Made by a program: the position numbers and the translations under genes. Below, one piece after another: positions 1-6,380 of a stretch of DNA of 6,935 bases (the first letter of the stretch is position 1; each line of letters begins with the position of its first letter). This DNA is from TMED26 sp042088965 (GTDB taxonomy: Bacteria; Pseudomonadota; Alphaproteobacteria; Thalassobaculales; Thalassobaculaceae), in NCBI GenBank assembly GCA_042088965.1, contig JBELLC010000133.1, positions 1 through 6,935 of the forward strand, written 5' to 3'. The notes beneath the pieces were generated by a model. The model had not been told where the DNA came from. It was given only the letters and a program-made list of their open reading frames with translations, and did no database searches.

Positions 1-172
1 CTTTCGGGCCCGACAGCGTCGATTTTTGTTAATCATGGATGTTGCCAAACCAAGGGGGAATTGCGGCGATGACAAAAGCCGTTCTGGCGGGGACTTGAGA
101 ATGGTTCCCTTTTTGCTCAATCTGCTCTAAAAAATGCCTTCCCAGGATCTTAGCGAATGGAAATCCAAAACG
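1..172. other. Leader region upstream of ettA, no confident gene
   Basis: I see no convincing gene here. All three + strand frames are open from the left edge for a short distance, with stops at 28-30, 70-72 and 128-130, so any of them could be the last codons of an upstream gene; none gives a recognisable C-terminus. On the - strand an ATG at 36-34 opens a 12-codon, very basic reading frame (beginning MINKNRRCRARK) that runs off the window. It has no good ribosome binding site, so a divergent gene is possible but weakly supported. The stretch also contains a hairpin followed by a T-run, listed separately, and the leader and start region of ettA. Confidence 0.4.
89..114 (+). terminator. Candidate Rho-independent terminator upstream of ettA
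   Basis: GGGGAC (89-94) pairs with GTTCCC (104-109), with one G-T wobble and a possible seventh T-G pair, around a loop of 7-9 nt. Five T residues follow directly at 110-114. This is the layout of an intrinsic terminator on the + strand. It would end a transcript from a gene to the left of the window, or attenuate a long ettA leader. The stem is short, so confidence is moderate. Confidence 0.4.
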
Positions 173-1855
173 ATGGCCTCCTATCAGTATATTTATGTGA
201 TGAACGGTTTATCCAAAACCTTCACCGGTGGACGAGAAATCCTGAAGGATGTTCGGCTATCGTTTTTCCCCGGCGCAAAAATTGGCGTCCTTGGTGTTAA
301 TGGCTCTGGTAAATCAACCTTGCTGAAGATCATGGCAGGCATTGATACCGAGTTTGTTGGCGAGGCCTGGGCCGCCGACGGCATTAAGATCGGCTATTTA
401 GCGCAGGAACCAGATCTCGACCCAAGCAAAGATGTGCATGGCAATATCCTTGACGGGCTGGGCGAAACCAAAGATCTGGTTGATCGTTTCAACGCGGTCA
501 GCGCACGTTTCGCCGAAGAAATGACCGATGACGAAATGAATGACCTGCTTGCCGAACAGGCTGAGCTGCAAGAAAAGATTGATGCCGCCGACGCCTGGGA
601 TCTTGACCGAAAGGTGGATATCGCGATGGATGCCCTGCGTTGTCCCGCAGGTGATTCTGACGTTACCCAGCTTTCAGGTGGAGAGCGCCGCCGCGTTGCC
701 CTCTGCCAATTGCTGATGTCAACGCCTGATCTGCTGCTGCTTGATGAGCCAACCAACCACCTGGACGCCGAATCTGTTGCTTGGTTACAGCGCTTCTTGC
801 ACGACTTCCCGGGCACTGTGGTGACCGTCACCCACGATCGGTATTTCCTCGACGAAGTTGCTGGCTGGATTTTGGAGATCGATCGCGGTCGCGGCATCCC
901 TTATGAAGGTAATTACAGTGGTTGGCTGATTCAAAAGCAAAAACGCCTAGAACAAGAAGGCCGCCAAGAGGCCTCCCGAATGCGGACCCTAAATCAAGAA
1001 TTGGAATGGGTCCGCTCATCGCCGCGTGCCCGGCAAGCCAAAAGCAAGGCCCGGATCACAGCCTTTGAGGATTTGTTCGCTCAAAGCAAGGAAAAGGCCC
1101 CTGATAGCGCCCAGATTGTCATCCCTGCAGCTGAACGCCTCGGCAATGTCGTCATCGAGGCAAATCACCTGCACAAAGGCTTTGGTGATGAATTGCTGAT
1201 TGAAGATTTATCCTTCAATCTGCCCCCTGGAGGCATTGTCGGCGTGATTGGCCCTAATGGTGCCGGTAAAACCACCTTGTTCCGCATGATCACAGGTCAA
1301 GAAACGCCCAATGAGGGGACCTTCAAGGTCGGTGAAACGGTTATGCTTGGATATGTTGACCAATCGCGCGATGCTTTGGGTGCGGATAAGACGGTCTGGG
1401 AGGAGATTTCCGACGGCAGGGATGAGATTGACCTGGGCAGCCGCACCATGGCCAGCCGCGCTTATGTTGGCATGTTTAACTTTAAGGGCGGCGACCAGCA
1501 GAAAAAGGTTGGCCAATTGTCAGGGGGGGAGCGGAACCGCGTCCACCTGGCCAAAATGCTAAAATCCGGGGCTAATGTGCTGCTGCTTGACGAGCCGACC
1601 AACGATCTTGACGTGGAAACCCTGCGTGCACTTGAAGATGCATTACTGGCCTATGCAGGCTGTGCGGTGGTGATCAGCCACGATCGCTGGTTCCTGGATC
1701 GCATTGCCACCCATATTCTAGCGTTTGAGGGTGACAGCCATGTGGAATGGTTTGAAGGCAATTACCAAGCCTATGAAGCTGATAAAAAACGCCGCTTAGG
1801 CGATGCAGCGGTTGAGCCCACACGCATCAAATATAAGCCGATTAATCGCGGCTAA
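173..1855 (+). CDS. ettA: Energy-dependent translational throttle protein EttA (ABC-F ATPase)
   Basis: EttA is a cytosolic ABC-F protein. In E. coli it binds the ribosomal E site, contacts the P-site tRNA and gates entry into elongation according to the ATP/ADP ratio. Two ABC ATPase domains are visible in the 560 residues. Domain 1 has Walker A GVNGSGKST (41-49), signature LSGGE (167-171) and Walker B/catalytic Glu LLLLDEPTNHLD (187-198, Glu192). Domain 2 has GPNGAGKTT (360-368), LSGGERNR (449-456) and LLLDEPTNDLD (470-480, Glu474). The EttA-type arm inserts between Walker A and signature 1 (about 88-140). The charged P-site tRNA interaction linker lies between the domains (about 245-325, with ELEWVR and a run of Arg/Lys). 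The C-terminus RIKYKPI matches EttA. I chose ATG 173 because MASYQYIYVM aligns with the family N-terminus; an in-frame ATG at 134 would add 13 residues not seen in the family. All catalytic residues are intact. It stands alone, convergent with the next gene. Confidence 0.96.
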   Translation: MASYQYIYVMNGLSKTFTGGREILKDVRLSFFPGAKIGVLGVNGSGKSTLLKIMAGIDTEFVGEAWAADGIKIGYLAQEPDLDPSKDVHGNILDGLGETKDLVDRFNAVSARFAEEMTDDEMNDLLAEQAELQEKIDAADAWDLDRKVDIAMDALRCPAGDSDVTQLSGGERRRVALCQLLMSTPDLLLLDEPTNHLDAESVAWLQRFLHDFPGTVVTVTHDRYFLDEVAGWILEIDRGRGIPYEGNYSGWLIQKQKRLEQEGRQEASRMRTLNQELEWVRSSPRARQAKSKARITAFEDLFAQSKEKAPDSAQIVIPAAERLGNVVIEANHLHKGFGDELLIEDLSFNLPPGGIVGVIGPNGAGKTTLFRMITGQETPNEGTFKVGETVMLGYVDQSRDALGADKTVWEEISDGRDEIDLGSRTMASRAYVGMFNFKGGDQQKKVGQLSGGERNRVHLAKMLKSGANVLLLDEPTNDLDVETLRALEDALLAYAGCAVVISHDRWFLDRIATHILAFEGDSHVEWFEGNYQAYEADKKRRLGDAAVEPTRIKYKPINRG

Positions 1856-1882
1856 GGTGTTGGGCAGCTAAAATGGGGGATA

Positions 1883-1904
1883 GGGCGGCGTCACTCGGCC
1901 GCCC
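1883..1904. terminator. GC-rich hairpin between convergent ettA and VOC gene, possible bidirectional terminator
   Basis: GGGCGGC (1883-1889) and GCCGCCC (1898-1904) form a perfect 7-bp stem with an 8-nt loop, 28 nt after the ettA stop. It overlaps the last codons and stop of the convergent VOC gene. There is no T-run on the + side. On the - side only a short TTTT follows, about 10 nt away. It may help end transcription from both sides, but it is not a textbook Rho-independent terminator. Confidence 0.35.
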
Positions 1905-2343
1905 ACATACCTTTGGCCATTAGCTCCGCAATGGCATTTGGGGTTTTCTGCAAGTCCCCGGTCCCCATGCCTGCCAGCACCGCGGGGGTTTTCGAAAACT
2001 GAATGTCGTCATAGGGAACGACTTCAATCCGATTGCCCCACGGGTCGCGGAAATTCAATCGCTCAAAAACCTCAACGCCCAAATCTGCCAGCCGCGCCCG
2101 CACCGCATCGCGGTCATCAACAACAAGGCCAAAATGGCGCGCACCATCAGCGCTTTGGGTTTTCCCAAGGCTAAGCTGGATAAACTGGTCTCCCAAATCA
2201 ATAAATACCGCCGACTGACTGCGGCCATACCGCTCAAAGGCGAAAATCGCTGCATAAAACGCGAGCGCCTCATCAAGGTCCCCAACCTCTAAAACCACAT
2301 GGTTGATGCCGATCGCACGGGCTTTTTTGATTTCCTCTGACAT
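1891..2343 (-). CDS. VOC superfamily (glyoxalase/bleomycin-resistance fold) protein
   Basis: This 150-residue protein has one vicinal oxygen chelate domain made of two beta-alpha-beta-beta-beta modules. The first module contains INHVVLEVGDLDEALAFY (13-30), with His15 and the usual helix after it, and FIQLSLG (54-60). The second starts RHFGLVVDD (69-77), with His70, and ends DPWGNRIEVV (100-109), with Glu107. His15, His70 and Glu107 are at the positions where VOC metalloenzymes carry metal ligands, and Gln56 is near the fourth. A divalent-metal enzyme is therefore likely, but the substrate cannot be read from sequence; glyoxalase I, dioxygenase and fosfomycin-resistance members share this fold. 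The C-terminal tail of about 40 residues lies outside the core domain. The ATG at 2343 is preceded by AAAAGGGA (2353-2360) with 9-nt spacing, which supports this start. The gene is divergent from the transporter and convergent with ettA. Confidence 0.85.
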   Translation of the reverse strand: MSEEIKKARAIGINHVVLEVGDLDEALAFYAAIFAFERYGRSQSAVFIDLGDQFIQLSLGKTQSADGARHFGLVVDDRDAVRARLADLGVEVFERLNFRDPWGNRIEVVPYDDIQFSKTPAVLAGMGTGDLQKTPNAIAELMAKGMWAAE

Positions 2344-2438
2344 GGCCGTTAATCCCTTTTATGTCGTTGACAGATGAGCTGCCTTGCGCCCCTTGTTTAA
2401 ATTGGGATGGATAAAGACAGATTACAAGGATCCCCAAC

Positions 2439-3413
2439 ATGACCGACGGCCAAGCAACCAGCGCACAAACAGTGCGGGCGATCCTTTGGGCGATCGCTGG
2501 CATGGTGGTCTTTTCATTGCAAGATGTGATCATCAAATGGATGAGTGGTGATTATCCGCTGCATGAAGTTGTTCTGTTGCGGACCTGCTTTGGATTGCTG
2601 TTAACGCTTGTCATTGCACATGTCGAGGGCGGTCTAAAAATTCTCAAAACACAGCGTTTGCCCCTGCATCTGTTGCGCGGACTATTTATTGTGATCTGCA
2701 ATGCAACCTATTTTACCGCTCTGGCGACCATGGCCTTAGCCGAAGCCATGGCGATCTTTTTTGTAGCGCCGCTTTTTATCACAGCACTTTCCGTGCCGTT
2801 TCTGGGGGAACATGTGGGCTGGCGGCGGTGGTTAGCTGTTGGCGCAGGCCTGGTTGGGGTTTTGCTGATCGTGCAGCCAACCAGCAATGCCTTTCAATGG
2901 GTTGCAATCCTGCCTTTTTTCTCCGCCCTTGGGTATGCCGCAACACAGCTCTTAACCCGCCGTTTGGGGACAACAGATGCAGCCTCGACGATGTCTTTTT
3001 ATATCCAACTCTCACTGCTGTGTTTTAGCGCGGTTGTCGGTATGATTCTGGGAGACGGCAAGTTTTCAGGCTCCGGCAACCCCAATCTGGAATTCTTGGT
3101 CCGCGCCTGGGTTTGGCCACAATTGAATGATCTGGGGCTGATGGCGCTGTCAGGCTGCATGGTGGCCGTTGGCGGTTTTGCTGTCTCACAGGCCTACCGC
3201 ACAGCAGCAGCGACATCGGTTGCACCATTTGAATATCTGGCACTGCCGTTCGCAATGTTATGGGGCTTTTTGATCTGGGGTGATTTTCCAAACGTCTTGG
3301 CATTTGGCGGCATTGCTTTGATTATATCTGGCGGATTGGTGGTGATTTTACGCGAGCGGCAAAAAGACCACCGGCTATCAACCGCCCACCCGATCACATC
3401 ACGCCATCGTTAA
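2439..3413 (+). CDS. EamA-family drug/metabolite transporter (DMT superfamily)
   Basis: This 324-residue inner-membrane protein has about ten hydrophobic helices arranged as two EamA repeats. Approximate segments are 13-34, 43-62, 77-97, 100-122, 128-146, then five more between about 150 and 305. The first repeat has recognisable DMT features: a conserved Asp/Lys helix end near VIIKW (30-34), LLR (46-48), the LAEAMAIFFVAPLF helix (100-113) and FLGE (121-124), followed by GWRRWLAVGAGLVGVLLIVQP. The second repeat has VAPFEYLALPFAMLWGFLIWGD, the equivalent of that helix pair. A short basic tail, rich in Arg, His and Lys, is probably cytoplasmic. DMT members export or import small metabolites such as amino acids or nucleotide-related compounds; the substrate here is unknown. 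The start is supported by CAAGGA (2425-2430), 8 nt before the ATG. Its stop overlaps the stop of the convergent transglutaminase-like gene. Confidence 0.9.
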   Translation: MTDGQATSAQTVRAILWAIAGMVVFSLQDVIIKWMSGDYPLHEVVLLRTCFGLLLTLVIAHVEGGLKILKTQRLPLHLLRGLFIVICNATYFTALATMALAEAMAIFFVAPLFITALSVPFLGEHVGWRRWLAVGAGLVGVLLIVQPTSNAFQWVAILPFFSALGYAATQLLTRRLGTTDAASTMSFYIQLSLLCFSAVVGMILGDGKFSGSGNPNLEFLVRAWVWPQLNDLGLMALSGCMVAVGGFAVSQAYRTAAATSVAPFEYLALPFAMLWGFLIWGDFPNVLAFGGIALIISGGLVVILRERQKDHRLSTAHPITSRHR

Positions 3414-4060
3414 CCGGTGGCCACATCGGCCTGAAAATCACCCTCAATCCCCAGCAAGACGGATCGATACAGACCACGAAAGGTGGTCAAAATCGCCTCA
3501 AATGGCACATCAGCATATGTCCCCCGGTCGAGGATGTATTCCATATGACGGTTGCCTGCTTGGTCAAATTCATGAAACAGCGAATCATTTTGGCCATCAA
3601 ATGCTAACGGTTTCAGGCCAAACTTTTCACACATGGAGATGTTGAAAGCAGGCGTTGCTTTCACCCATTTCCCGTTTAGCCAAATATCCGCATAGGAGTG
3701 CCAGGCAAAAACATCACTGCCCATCTTTTCCCGCAGCTTCTCGGTGGCCAAATGGTTCATCACATCGGCATATCCAGGACGCGCGGGGACACCAATGATA
3801 CGGCAGCAGGCCGTTAACAGCGCCGCTTTGGAGACACACCAGCCGCGCCCTGTAACAAGCGCCATTTTCGCCGAATAACTGCTGCGCTGGCCCATCGGCA
3901 GATAGGGGTCATATAAAATGTCATCGCGTATCGCGTGGAATAAGCGCAGAACCTGCGATCGTTGATCCCCCTTGCCGGCGGTGCGTTCTGCAAATTCGAT
4001 GACCACGGAGTCGTCTGTTTCAATGAATTGGCCTGCCGCCAAATAATTTTGCGGGTCCAT
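3410..4060 (-). CDS. Transglutaminase-like cysteine protein (putative protease/transferase)
   Basis: This 216-residue protein, with no signal peptide or membrane segment, carries a transglutaminase-like (papain-fold) core. The nucleophile motif is GRGWCVSKAALL (71-82, Cys75), followed by GVPAR (90-94), typical of the family. The catalytic His lies in FAWHSYADIW (118-127, His121). The third position, usually Asp in a W-x-D-P-T context, reads WVKATPAFN (132-140), so Thr136 stands where Asp is expected. I recall this ATPAFN form from a bacterial subfamily of these proteins, so it is probably not damage. Later conserved-looking segments are FDGQNDSLFHEFD (154-166) and RHMEYI (171-176). The substrate is unknown; bacterial relatives include peptidases and amide-forming enzymes. 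I chose ATG 4060 because AGAGGAG (4067-4073) sits 6 nt upstream. An in-frame ATG at 4105 would overlap thiD and add 15 residues. It follows thiD by 16 bp and is probably co-transcribed with it. Confidence 0.82.
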   Translation of the reverse strand: MDPQNYLAAGQFIETDDSVVIEFAERTAGKGDQRSQVLRLFHAIRDDILYDPYLPMGQRSSYSAKMALVTGRGWCVSKAALLTACCRIIGVPARPGYADVMNHLATEKLREKMGSDVFAWHSYADIWLNGKWVKATPAFNISMCEKFGLKPLAFDGQNDSLFHEFDQAGNRHMEYILDRGTYADVPFEAILTTFRGLYRSVLLGIEGDFQADVATG

Positions 4061-4066
4061 GAACGG

Positions 4067-4073
4067 CTCCTCT
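4067..4073 (-). promoter_or_regulatory. Strong Shine-Dalgarno that sets the transglutaminase-like start
   Basis: On the - strand AGAGGAG lies 6 nt before ATG 4060, in the 16-bp gap after the thiD stop. It is the clearest ribosome binding site of the - strand train and favours ATG 4060 over the upstream ATG at 4105, which lies inside thiD. Confidence 0.75.
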
Positions 4074-4076
4074 GAT

Positions 4077-4886
4077 TTAACGTACTGCGGTGACGGTGTG
4101 GGCATGGTTTAACGGGCCATGGCCGCCGCCGTATCCCGGTGCAGAGGCAATTGCCGCCAGCACGAACGCTCGTGCCCGCACCACCGCGTTTTCAATCGAC
4201 AATCCCTGTGCCAAACCCGTTGCAATCGCTGATGCTGTGGTACAGCCTGTCCCATGGGTATGCGGGGTATCAATCCGCTCACTTTCATAAACATGATAGC
4301 CGTCTGGCATCACCAAGACGTCTGTCACCTTTGGGCCCACGAGATGGCCCCCTTTCATGAAAACAGATTGCGCCCCAAGGGCCATCAGCTGTTCACCGAC
4401 ATTGATCAGATCATCGACGGTTTTAACAGGCTTGCCTGTCAGGCTTTCGGCTTCAGGCGCGTTTGGTGTCAGCACTGTTGCCCGCGGAATCATGACCCTC
4501 TGCATGGCCGTCACAGCCTCGCCAGCAAGCAGCGGGTGGCCGCCTTTGGCGACCATGACCGGATCCACAACCACGGCTGCTGACGGCATTTTAGCGTCGA
4601 TACGGGCCGCCACAGCTTCAATCACCGCCGTTGTGGCTAACATCCCTGTCTTAACACAATCAACGCCAAGATCATCTGCAACCACGTCAATCTGTTGTTC
4701 GATAAAAGCCAGCGGCGTTTCATGAACCCCAAACACCCCTTTGGTATTCTGGGCGGTGAGCGCTGTAATGGCTGTCATCGCAAAACCGCCCAGCGCAGTT
4801 ACCGTTTTCAGATCAGCTTGAATACCGGCACCGCCTCCAGAATCAGAGCCTGCAATGATCAAAACCCGTCCTTGCATTTCTGCCAT
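4077..4886 (-). CDS. thiD: Hydroxymethylpyrimidine/phosphomethylpyrimidine kinase ThiD
   Basis: ThiD is a cytosolic ribokinase-fold enzyme that phosphorylates HMP to HMP-P and then to HMP-PP, the pyrimidine donor for thiamine phosphate synthesis. The 269 residues match the usual family length. Visible motifs are the N-terminal substrate loop AGSDSGGGAGIQADLKT (12-28), VKTGML (78-83), VVDPVM (106-111), LTPNAPEAE (139-147), MKGGH (177-181) and the ribokinase-family anion hole HTHGTGC (209-215, Cys215). I chose ATG 4886, which has GAGGG (4891-4895) just upstream. A GTG at 4901 in the same frame would add 5 residues but lies at the edge of a hairpin, and another ATG at 4877 is possible. It lies 55 bp after glmM and 16 bp before the transglutaminase-like gene. 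I see no TPP riboswitch in that 55-bp gap, so expression probably follows the upstream housekeeping genes. No thiE or other thiamine gene is in the window. Confidence 0.95.
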   Translation of the reverse strand: MAEMQGRVLIIAGSDSGGGAGIQADLKTVTALGGFAMTAITALTAQNTKGVFGVHETPLAFIEQQIDVVADDLGVDCVKTGMLATTAVIEAVAARIDAKMPSAAVVVDPVMVAKGGHPLLAGEAVTAMQRVMIPRATVLTPNAPEAESLTGKPVKTVDDLINVGEQLMALGAQSVFMKGGHLVGPKVTDVLVMPDGYHVYESERIDTPHTHGTGCTTASAIATGLAQGLSIENAVVRARAFVLAAIASAPGYGGGHGPLNHAHTVTAVR

Positions 4887-4900
4887 TCTGCCCTCATTCA

Positions 4901-4917
4901 CCGACAGTCATTGTCGG
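4901..4917 (-). promoter_or_regulatory. Small perfect hairpin in the glmM-thiD gap
   Basis: CCGACA (4901-4906) and TGTCGG (4912-4917) form a 6-bp stem with a 5-nt loop, 14 nt ahead of the thiD ATG and just before its Shine-Dalgarno. No T-run follows on the - strand, so it is not an intrinsic terminator. It could stabilise a processed mRNA end, affect thiD translation, or be chance. Confidence 0.35.
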
Positions 4918-4941
4918 CTGCTTTCAAATGCCGTGCCGCGT

Positions 4942-6294
4942 TTATGCCCGGCCCGTGTTAATCGCCGCAGCAATTTCAGCGACCACCCGACCGACGGTCG
5001 TTTGATCTTCGCCCTCTGCCATGACCCGGATAACCGACTCTGTCCCAGAGGGGCGCAAGACAACTCGCCCGCGATCCGCCAATAACGCTTCGCCGTCTGC
5101 CAAGGCGGCTTGCACAGCCTGTGACGCGAGCGGGTTCACACCCTCATATCGAACATTACGTAGCAGTTGCGGTAATGGATCAAATACCCGCGCGACATTA
5201 CTCATTGGCTTGGCCGACCGGATGGCCACCGCTAAAACCTGCAAGGCGGCAATCAGGCCGTCGCCTGTGGTTGCATAGTCACTCATAATCACATGGCCAG
5301 ATTGCTCACCACCAAGGTTAAAGCCTGCCTGATGCATGCGCGCCAGCACATAGCGATCACCGACAGCTGTGCGCTCCATCGAGAGACCTTGGCCGCGTAA
5401 AAACCGCTCTAGGCCCATGTTAGACATGACGGTGGTTACCAGGCCGCCGCCGCGCAGACGGCCATCTTCGGCCCAGGACGCCGCAATCAAGCCCATGATT
5501 TGATCGCCATCGATCAACTGCCCACGCTCGTCTGCCATGATCACCCGATCAGCATCGCCATCAAGGGCGATCCCCAAATCAGCACCTTCTGCGATCACCC
5601 GTGCTTGCATCGCCGCGGGTGCTGTTGCCCCACAATCATCGTTGATGTTAAAGCCGTCCGGCGCATTTCCCATGGCAACCACGTCAGCACCAAGCTCATA
5701 GAGTACCGTCGGCGCCACGCGGTAGGCCGCACCATGGGCGCAATCAATGACAATTTTCAAGCCATCCAGACGTAAATCTTTTGGAAAGGACGCCTTGGCA
5801 ATTTCGATATACCGGCCATGGGGGTCCGCCAAGCGCCGGGCGCGGCCCAGTGCGGCGGCTTCCGCCAAATGGCCGTCATTGCCGCCATCGATCAAACCTT
5901 CAATTGCCAATTCCACATCATCAGATAGCTTGTCGCCATCGGGGCCAAATAATTTAATACCATTATCGTGATAGGGATTATGCGAGGCTGAAATCATGAC
6001 ACCTAAATCGGCCCGCATTGAGCGTGTTAAGGTTGCCACTGCCGGTGTCGGCATCGGCCCCAGTAACACCACGTCCATCCCCAGAGAGATGAAACCAGCT
6101 GTGATTGCGGGCTCCAACATATACCCTGATAGCCGCGTATCCTTGCCAATCACGGCAAGGCGGCGCTGGTTGCGTTTTGTCGGCGCAAAATAGCGGCCCG
6201 CAGCTTGCGCCACTTTCAACGCCATATCCGCTGTCATCGGGTGGCTGTTGGCCAACCCCCGAATACCGTCAGTTCCAAAAAATTTACGCGCCAT
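4942..6294 (-). CDS. glmM: Phosphoglucosamine mutase GlmM
   Basis: GlmM interconverts glucosamine-6-phosphate and glucosamine-1-phosphate in the cytosol, feeding GlmU and UDP-GlcNAc for peptidoglycan and LPS. The 450 residues are normal for the family (E. coli 445). All four domains of the alpha-D-phosphohexomutase fold are represented. The N-terminus is FFGTDGIRG (5-13). The phosphoserine loop is ISASHNPYHDNGIKLFG (101-117), with Ser104 the likely phosphorylated residue. The Mg-binding loop is DGDADR (245-250), the sugar-binding loop GGEQSGH (328-334), and the phosphate-binding loop RPSGTE (414-419). I chose ATG 6294 because MARKFFGTDGIRG matches the family start. The frame stays open to an ATG at 6360, but those 22 extra residues do not look like GlmM. 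A weak ACGGA lies 8 nt before the chosen start. The gene follows folP by 86 bp, the common folP-glmM order. No residue I can check is missing. Activation by autophosphorylation is known for the family. Confidence 0.97.
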   Translation of the reverse strand: MARKFFGTDGIRGLANSHPMTADMALKVAQAAGRYFAPTKRNQRRLAVIGKDTRLSGYMLEPAITAGFISLGMDVVLLGPMPTPAVATLTRSMRADLGVMISASHNPYHDNGIKLFGPDGDKLSDDVELAIEGLIDGGNDGHLAEAAALGRARRLADPHGRYIEIAKASFPKDLRLDGLKIVIDCAHGAAYRVAPTVLYELGADVVAMGNAPDGFNINDDCGATAPAAMQARVIAEGADLGIALDGDADRVIMADERGQLIDGDQIMGLIAASWAEDGRLRGGGLVTTVMSNMGLERFLRGQGLSMERTAVGDRYVLARMHQAGFNLGGEQSGHVIMSDYATTGDGLIAALQVLAVAIRSAKPMSNVARVFDPLPQLLRNVRYEGVNPLASQAVQAALADGEALLADRGRVVLRPSGTESVIRVMAEGEDQTTVGRVVAEIAAAINTGRA

Positions 6295-6322
6295 GATCAA
6301 AATCCGTCGTGAGCCTGCCTCA

Positions 6323-6350
6323 TCTATAAGCGATTCGACTGCTAAGGCAA
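6323..6350 (-). promoter_or_regulatory. Candidate sigma70-type promoter for glmM
   Basis: In the folP-glmM gap the - strand reads TTGCCT (6350-6345, 4 of 6 matches to the -35 consensus), a 16-bp spacer, then TATAGA (6328-6323, 4 of 6 to the -10). A transcript would start near 6316 and leave a leader of about 22 nt before ATG 6294. This supports the shorter glmM start if real. Such matches also occur by chance, and glmM may simply be read through from folP. Confidence 0.25.
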
Positions 6351-6380
6351 ATCCCAGCACGATAAAAGATCACAATGGCT

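Noticed and set aside
394..897. Long - strand open frame of 167 codons opposite ettA
   Set aside because: It is antisense to the strongly conserved first ABC domain of ettA. Its translation is low-complexity, rich in Ser and Arg, with no domain: a shadow of the real gene.
2367..2402. Perfect TTGACA (2367-2372) with an AT-rich TTTAAAT (2396-2402) as a promoter for the DMT transporter
   Set aside because: The spacing is about 23 bp, too long for a sigma70 promoter, and the region at 16-18 bp spacing is GC-rich with no -10 match. I find no convincing promoter on either strand of the 95-bp divergent gap.
3368..3420. Inverted repeat CCACCGG (3368-3374) / CCGGTGG (3414-3420) around the convergent stops as a terminator
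   Set aside because: The loop would be 39 nt and no T-run follows on either strand; both arms are constrained by or next to coding sequence.
4060..4105. Longer N-terminus of the transglutaminase-like protein from ATG 4105
   Set aside because: It would start inside the thiD 3' end, lacks a better ribosome binding site, and the strong AGAGGAG fits ATG 4060.
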